The translations under genes were made by a program, and so were the position numbers. A stretch of DNA of 8,307 nucleotides from Planctomycetota bacterium (GTDB lineage: Bacteria > Planctomycetota > Phycisphaerae > FEN-1346 > JAACEH01), in assembly GCA_016935955.1 (NCBI GenBank), contig JAFGPY010000152.1, forward strand, positions 1-8,307. Direction: 5' to 3'. Position 1 is the stretch's first letter. Each line of letters opens with the position of its first letter. Of the stretch, positions 5,598 to 8,307 are shown one piece after another. The notes under the pieces are model-generated. The model was not told the DNA's origin. It did no database searches and saw only the letters and a list, made by a program, of their open reading frames with translations.

Positions 5598-7346
5598 ATG
5601 GACTCCTCAGAACTGCTTTCCAGCCTCAGCAATGTCAGCGACGAAACCGAATTCTACACCCCGATTCCCAGCGGCTACACCAAGGGCCAGGTGAAGTACA
5701 TCATCGTCACCGGCACGGTGATCAGCGGCCTGGGCAAGGGCATCTTCTCGTCCAGCCTGGCCAAGCTGATGCAGAACAAGGGCCTGCGCGTCACGCCGAT
5801 CAAGCTCGAAGGCTACCTGAACATCGACTCGGGCACGCTCAACCCGTTCCGCCACGGCGAGGTCTTCGTGCTCGACGACGGCATGGAATGCGACATGGAC
5901 CTGGGCACCTACGAGCGGATGCTCGACCAGGATCTGACCCACGCCAACTTCACCACCAGCGGCCAGATCTACACGAGCGTCCTCGGCCGCGAACGGCGCG
6001 GCGAGTACCTGGGCCGCGACGTGCAGATGATTCCGCACGTGACGGCCGAGGTCAAGCTGCGCTTGCGTCAACTGGCCGTCCAGAGCAAGGCCGACGTGGT
6101 CTTCGTCGAAATTGGCGGCACGGTCGGCGACTTCGAGAACGGTTACTACATCGAGGCCATGCGTCAACTGGCCTACGAGGAAGGCCCGTCGAACGTCCTG
6201 TTCGTGGCCCTGACGTTCATCCTCGAACCGCCGAGCCTGGGCGAACAGAAATCCAAGGCGGCCCAGCTTGGCATCAAGCAGTTGCTGCAGATGGGCATCC
6301 AGCCGTCGATCATCGCCTGCCGCGCCCAGAAGGAAGTCAGCGAAAAGGTCCGCGAGAAGATCAGCGTCTACACGAACGTGCCCAAGGCCCGCGTCTTCAG
6401 CATGCACGACTGCGAGAGCATCTACATGATCCCCTCGGCCATGCGCGAGGCCCAGATCGACCAGCAGGTGGTCCACCTGCTGAACCTGACCGATCGCGTC
6501 AAGCCGACCGCCGAGCGGCGCGAGTGGAGCCGCTGGCAATCGTTCGTCGACAAGATCCTGTCGGCCAAAAGCGAAATCACGATCGGCATCACCGGCAAGT
6601 ACGTCTCGGTCCGCGACAGCTACGCCAGCCTGCTGATGGCCCTGGAGCACGCCGGGGCTCACCTGAACACCAAGGTCCACGCCAAGTGGATCGACACCAG
6701 CGACGTCACCGACCGCAACGCGGCCGCGGCCCTGGCCGACGTGGACGGCATCATCGTGCCGGGCGGCTTCGGCATCCGCGGCACCGACGGCAAGATCGCC
6801 TGCATCCGCTATGCCCGCGAGAACGCCATGCCCTACCTCGGCCTGTGCTACGGGTTCCAAATGGCGGTCATCGAGTTCGCCCGCAACGTCTGCAAGTTGC
6901 CCGACGCCAACTCGACTGAGATCAACGCCAACTGCAAAACGCCGGTCATCGACATCCTGCCCGAGCAGAAGAAGATCGAGGGTCTGGGCGGCAACATGCG
7001 GCTGGGCGGCCGCGACGTCCAGGTTAAACCCGGCACGCTGGCCGCGAAGATTCTGGGCGGCGCGAAGTCAGTGCGGCTGCGGTTCCGTCACCGTTACGAG
7101 GTCGATCCGAAGTACATCGAGCAGATCGAGGCGGCCGGCATGGTCTTCAGCGGCAAGGCCCCAGACCAGCCGATCATGCAGATTCTGGAATTGCCGGAGC
7201 ATCCCTACTTCGTCGGCACCCAGGCCCATCCGGAACTGACCAGCCGGCCGCTGCATCCGAGCCCGTTCTTCGTCGGTCTGGTGGCGGCCGCTATGGGCCG
7301 CGAGGCCGCCGGACTGAAGGAGACTCTCGGCGGCGCCGGAGCCTGA
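5598..7346 (+). CDS. pyrG: CTP synthase (glutamine hydrolysing), divergent
   Basis: It converts UTP, ATP and glutamine to CTP in the cytoplasm. The 582 residues hold the synthetase domain (about 33-300) and a class I glutamine amidotransferase domain (about 327-565). Core residues are present: K47 in SGLGKG, D101 in DMDLGTYER, E171 in VEIGGTVGD, oxyanion loop PGGFGIRG (388-395), nucleophile C417, and H544/E546 in AHPE. Several normally fixed motifs differ: KLEGYLNIDSGTL (69-81) replaces the usual KLDPYxNxDPGTM, T104 replaces the His of DLGHYER, KSKAAQ (218-223) replaces KTKPTQ in the UTP/CTP-binding loop, FRHRYE replaces HRHRYE, and LCYGFQ replaces LCLGMQ. The ATG has AGGA six bases upstream and gives about 30 extra N-terminal residues; the GTG at 5691 would give the normal length. 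It is a true CTP synthase from a divergent branch, or one with altered control. Confidence 0.96.
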   Translation: MDSSELLSSLSNVSDETEFYTPIPSGYTKGQVKYIIVTGTVISGLGKGIFSSSLAKLMQNKGLRVTPIKLEGYLNIDSGTLNPFRHGEVFVLDDGMECDMDLGTYERMLDQDLTHANFTTSGQIYTSVLGRERRGEYLGRDVQMIPHVTAEVKLRLRQLAVQSKADVVFVEIGGTVGDFENGYYIEAMRQLAYEEGPSNVLFVALTFILEPPSLGEQKSKAAQLGIKQLLQMGIQPSIIACRAQKEVSEKVREKISVYTNVPKARVFSMHDCESIYMIPSAMREAQIDQQVVHLLNLTDRVKPTAERREWSRWQSFVDKILSAKSEITIGITGKYVSVRDSYASLLMALEHAGAHLNTKVHAKWIDTSDVTDRNAAAALADVDGIIVPGGFGIRGTDGKIACIRYARENAMPYLGLCYGFQMAVIEFARNVCKLPDANSTEINANCKTPVIDILPEQKKIEGLGGNMRLGGRDVQVKPGTLAAKILGGAKSVRLRFRHRYEVDPKYIEQIEAAGMVFSGKAPDQPIMQILELPEHPYFVGTQAHPELTSRPLHPSPFFVGLVAAAMGREAAGLKETLGGAGA

Positions 7347-7351
7347 CATCC

Positions 7352-7468
7352 CGTTGAAGAGATGTAGCCCGGCCGCCTTCGGCCGGGGACACGAGCTTCA
7401 GCGGTCGTCTGCAGCCTTATGTCACGCCCGAGGACGGACGTGCTACATAGGCTCTGACTTCTTCAACG
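7352..7468. repeat. BIME-like element: two inverted GTAG hairpins within a longer inverted repeat
   Basis: The left half has GTAG (7364-7367), then stem CCCGGCCG/CGGCCGGG with loop CCTT (7368-7387). The right half, on the other strand, has GTAG (7446-7443), then an 8-bp stem with one mismatch (CACGTCCG against CGGGCGTG) and loop TCCT (7442-7423). Outside these, a perfect 9-bp inverted repeat, CGTTGAAGA (7352-7360) and TCTTCAACG (7460-7468), bounds the element. Two inverted REPs form the unit known as a BIME. It starts 5 bases after the pyrG stop and may also act as its 3' end hairpin. The 321-bp gap 7347-7667 holds this element, then about 100 bases with only a small hairpin (TGCAC/GTGCA, 7531-7545), then a promoter. 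A 61-codon open frame across the repeat is not a gene. Confidence 0.7.
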
Positions 7469-7566
7469 AGTTGCCACGACTCACCTTCGCCCCCTCGTCG
7501 GATAGCCGAGTTGTCTCGCTGCGCCCGCCCTGCACCTAACGTGCATCAAATCCCCGATCCAGGGTC

Positions 7567-7595
7567 TTGGCTCTGTGCGCCGGTTGCGTTAGAAT
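7567..7595 (+). promoter_or_regulatory. Sigma70-type promoter for the DUF1844 gene
   Basis: TTGGCT (7567-7572) and TAGAAT (7590-7595) are separated by exactly 17 bases, the same layout as the pyrG promoter. The expected start near 7602 gives a leader of about 66 bases before the ATG at 7668. Confidence 0.65.
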
Positions 7596-7667
7596 CCATT
7601 CTGACGACTTGATCATCCGTGCAAGCAACACGTCTGACACAATGCGGAACCGCCGTGGAGGCAATCG

Positions 7668-8114
7668 ATGACCGACGAACAGGGCAACAAGCAGGAACTC
7701 CACATCGACCAGGACTGGAAGGCCCAGGCCAAGGCCGAGAAGGAGCGGCTGGACCGCGATCAGCGGCAGAAAGACGCCGCCGACAGGGCCAACCAGCGAA
7801 AGCGCGCCGAGGGCATTCTCGACGGCGAAGCCGAATCCGGCGCGGACGACTCGCGCGGCCCTTTGCCTCCGGCCGATTTCTCCATGCTCGTCAACAGCCT
7901 GGCCGCACAGGCCCTGATGTTCATGAGTCCCCAGGCCGATCCCGAGACCGGCAAGAGCGTGAGGAACCTCGACCTGGCCAAGCACACCATCGACCTGCTT
8001 GGCGTTCTGGAAGAGAAGACCAAGGGCAACCTAACCGGCGACGAGAAATCGTTGCTGGACCGTGTGCTGTACCAGATGCGCATGGCCTACGTCTCGGCCA
8101 CTCGGACCATATAA
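7668..8114 (+). CDS. DUF1844 domain protein
   Basis: The product is 148 residues. Residues 1-65 are highly charged and rich in Lys, Glu, Asp, Gln and Arg (DWKAQAKAEKERLDRDQRQ), likely a helical or flexible leader. Residues 70-143 match DUF1844: FSMLVNSLAAQALMFM, then LDLAKHTIDLLGVLEEKTKGNLT and LLDRVLYQMRMAYV. The family is small, cytosolic by appearance and of unknown function; I see no catalytic motif or membrane segment. GGAGG lies 6 bases before the ATG. It has its own upstream promoter, and a lipoprotein gene starts 14 bp after its stop with its own strong ribosome binding site, so the two are probably co-transcribed. Confidence 0.85.
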   Translation: MTDEQGNKQELHIDQDWKAQAKAEKERLDRDQRQKDAADRANQRKRAEGILDGEAESGADDSRGPLPPADFSMLVNSLAAQALMFMSPQADPETGKSVRNLDLAKHTIDLLGVLEEKTKGNLTGDEKSLLDRVLYQMRMAYVSATRTI

Positions 8115-8128
8115 CGCGGAGGTGAGCG

Positions 8129-8307
8129 ATGCGACGCGCACGATGGACGGCTGTTGTGGTGGGCCTGTTGCTGGTCGTGTCGGCGGCCGGCGGCTGCTCG
8201 ACGAACCCCGTGACGCAGGAGCGCAACCTGATGTTCCTGTCGCCGCAGCAGGAAGTGGCCCTGGGGCTGGAGGCATCGCCGCAATTCTCCGAGGAGTTCG
8301 GCGGCCC
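8129..8307 (+). CDS. M48-type metalloprotease-like lipoprotein, 3' partial
   Basis: Only the first 59 codons are present; the frame runs off the right edge. The product begins MRRARW, then a hydrophobic stretch TAVVVGLLLVVSAA and a likely lipidation site at C23 (AAGGC; Ala at -3 is less usual). The next part, STNPVTQERNLMFLSPQQEVALG (24-46), matches the N terminus of M48 peptidases of the LoiP/BepA kind, periplasmic zinc proteases that handle damaged or misassembled outer-membrane proteins. The HExxH zinc motif would lie outside the window, so the protease call rests on this leader alone. GGAGG lies 6 bases before the ATG. It follows the DUF1844 gene by 14 bp. Confidence 0.75.
   Translation, partial: MRRARWTAVVVGLLLVVSAAGGCSTNPVTQERNLMFLSPQQEVALGLEASPQFSEEFGG

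Noticed and set aside
5607..6860. 417-codon open frame antisense to pyrG
   Set aside because: Composition is that of a GC-rich antisense shadow (rich in Val, Asp, Ala, His, Leu); no motif, and pyrG is certain on the other strand.
7354..7539. Small 61-codon open frame after pyrG
   Set aside because: It runs through both REP-like hairpins, has no ribosome binding site and shows no protein-like character.
7531..7545. TGCAC/GTGCA inverted repeat upstream of the DUF1844 promoter
   Set aside because: A 5-bp stem with 5-base loop is expected by chance; no support as an operator.

Overview
The window is a GC-rich stretch of bacterial chromosome with tightly packed genes and few mobile features. The best guess is a planctomycete, probably near Phycisphaerae or an uncultured relative. 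Four things support this: a DUF1844 protein of the type common in Planctomycetota, a GspG/pseudopilin-like periplasmic protein with the 'YPTDL...PPNPVTG...YN..TGEFR' pattern seen in that phylum, a von Willebrand factor A (vWA) protein with a long helical leader, and CMP-KDO synthesis, which implies an outer membrane. This is inferred from protein character; no rRNA or other marker is present.

Layout. Positions 1-1263 (+) hold the end of a vWA protein with an intact metal-binding site. It converges on a minus-strand gene (1981-1316) for a membrane-anchored, GspG-like protein. Next, on the minus strand and read right to left, come kdsB (5408-4665), a MelA-type GH4 glycosidase (4650-3241) and a GH130 glycoside phosphorylase (3106-2150). 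kdsB and the GH4 gene are translationally coupled, with the GH4 ribosome binding site overlapping the kdsB stop. The GH130 gene follows after a 134-bp gap that contains a REP-like hairpin. Diverging from kdsB on the plus strand is pyrG (5598-7346), a CTP synthase with clear departures from the usual family motifs. Between kdsB and pyrG lie two back-to-back sigma70-type promoters, each with a 17-bp spacer, and a perfect 14-bp palindrome between them. The 321-bp gap after pyrG holds a paired, inverted REP-like element (7352-7468) and a promoter. That promoter serves a DUF1844 gene (7668-8114) and, 14 bp later, the start of a lipoprotein that resembles an M48 metalloprotease and runs off the window.

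How the genes may work together. kdsB makes the activated sugar CMP-KDO and consumes CTP, while the divergent pyrG makes CTP, so the shared intergenic region links supply and use of one nucleotide. The GH4 and GH130 enzymes lack signal peptides and probably act in the cytoplasm on imported oligosaccharides; alpha-galactoside removal plus beta-mannoside phosphorolysis would fit galactomannan or a similar glycan, but the substrates are not fixed by sequence. DUF1844 and the M48-like lipoprotein form a short operon.

I see no phage, CRISPR, toxin-antitoxin or defence system. The parts most worth a second look are the GTAG-hairpin repeats, the divergent CTP synthase and the pseudopilin-like protein that lacks a prepilin signal.
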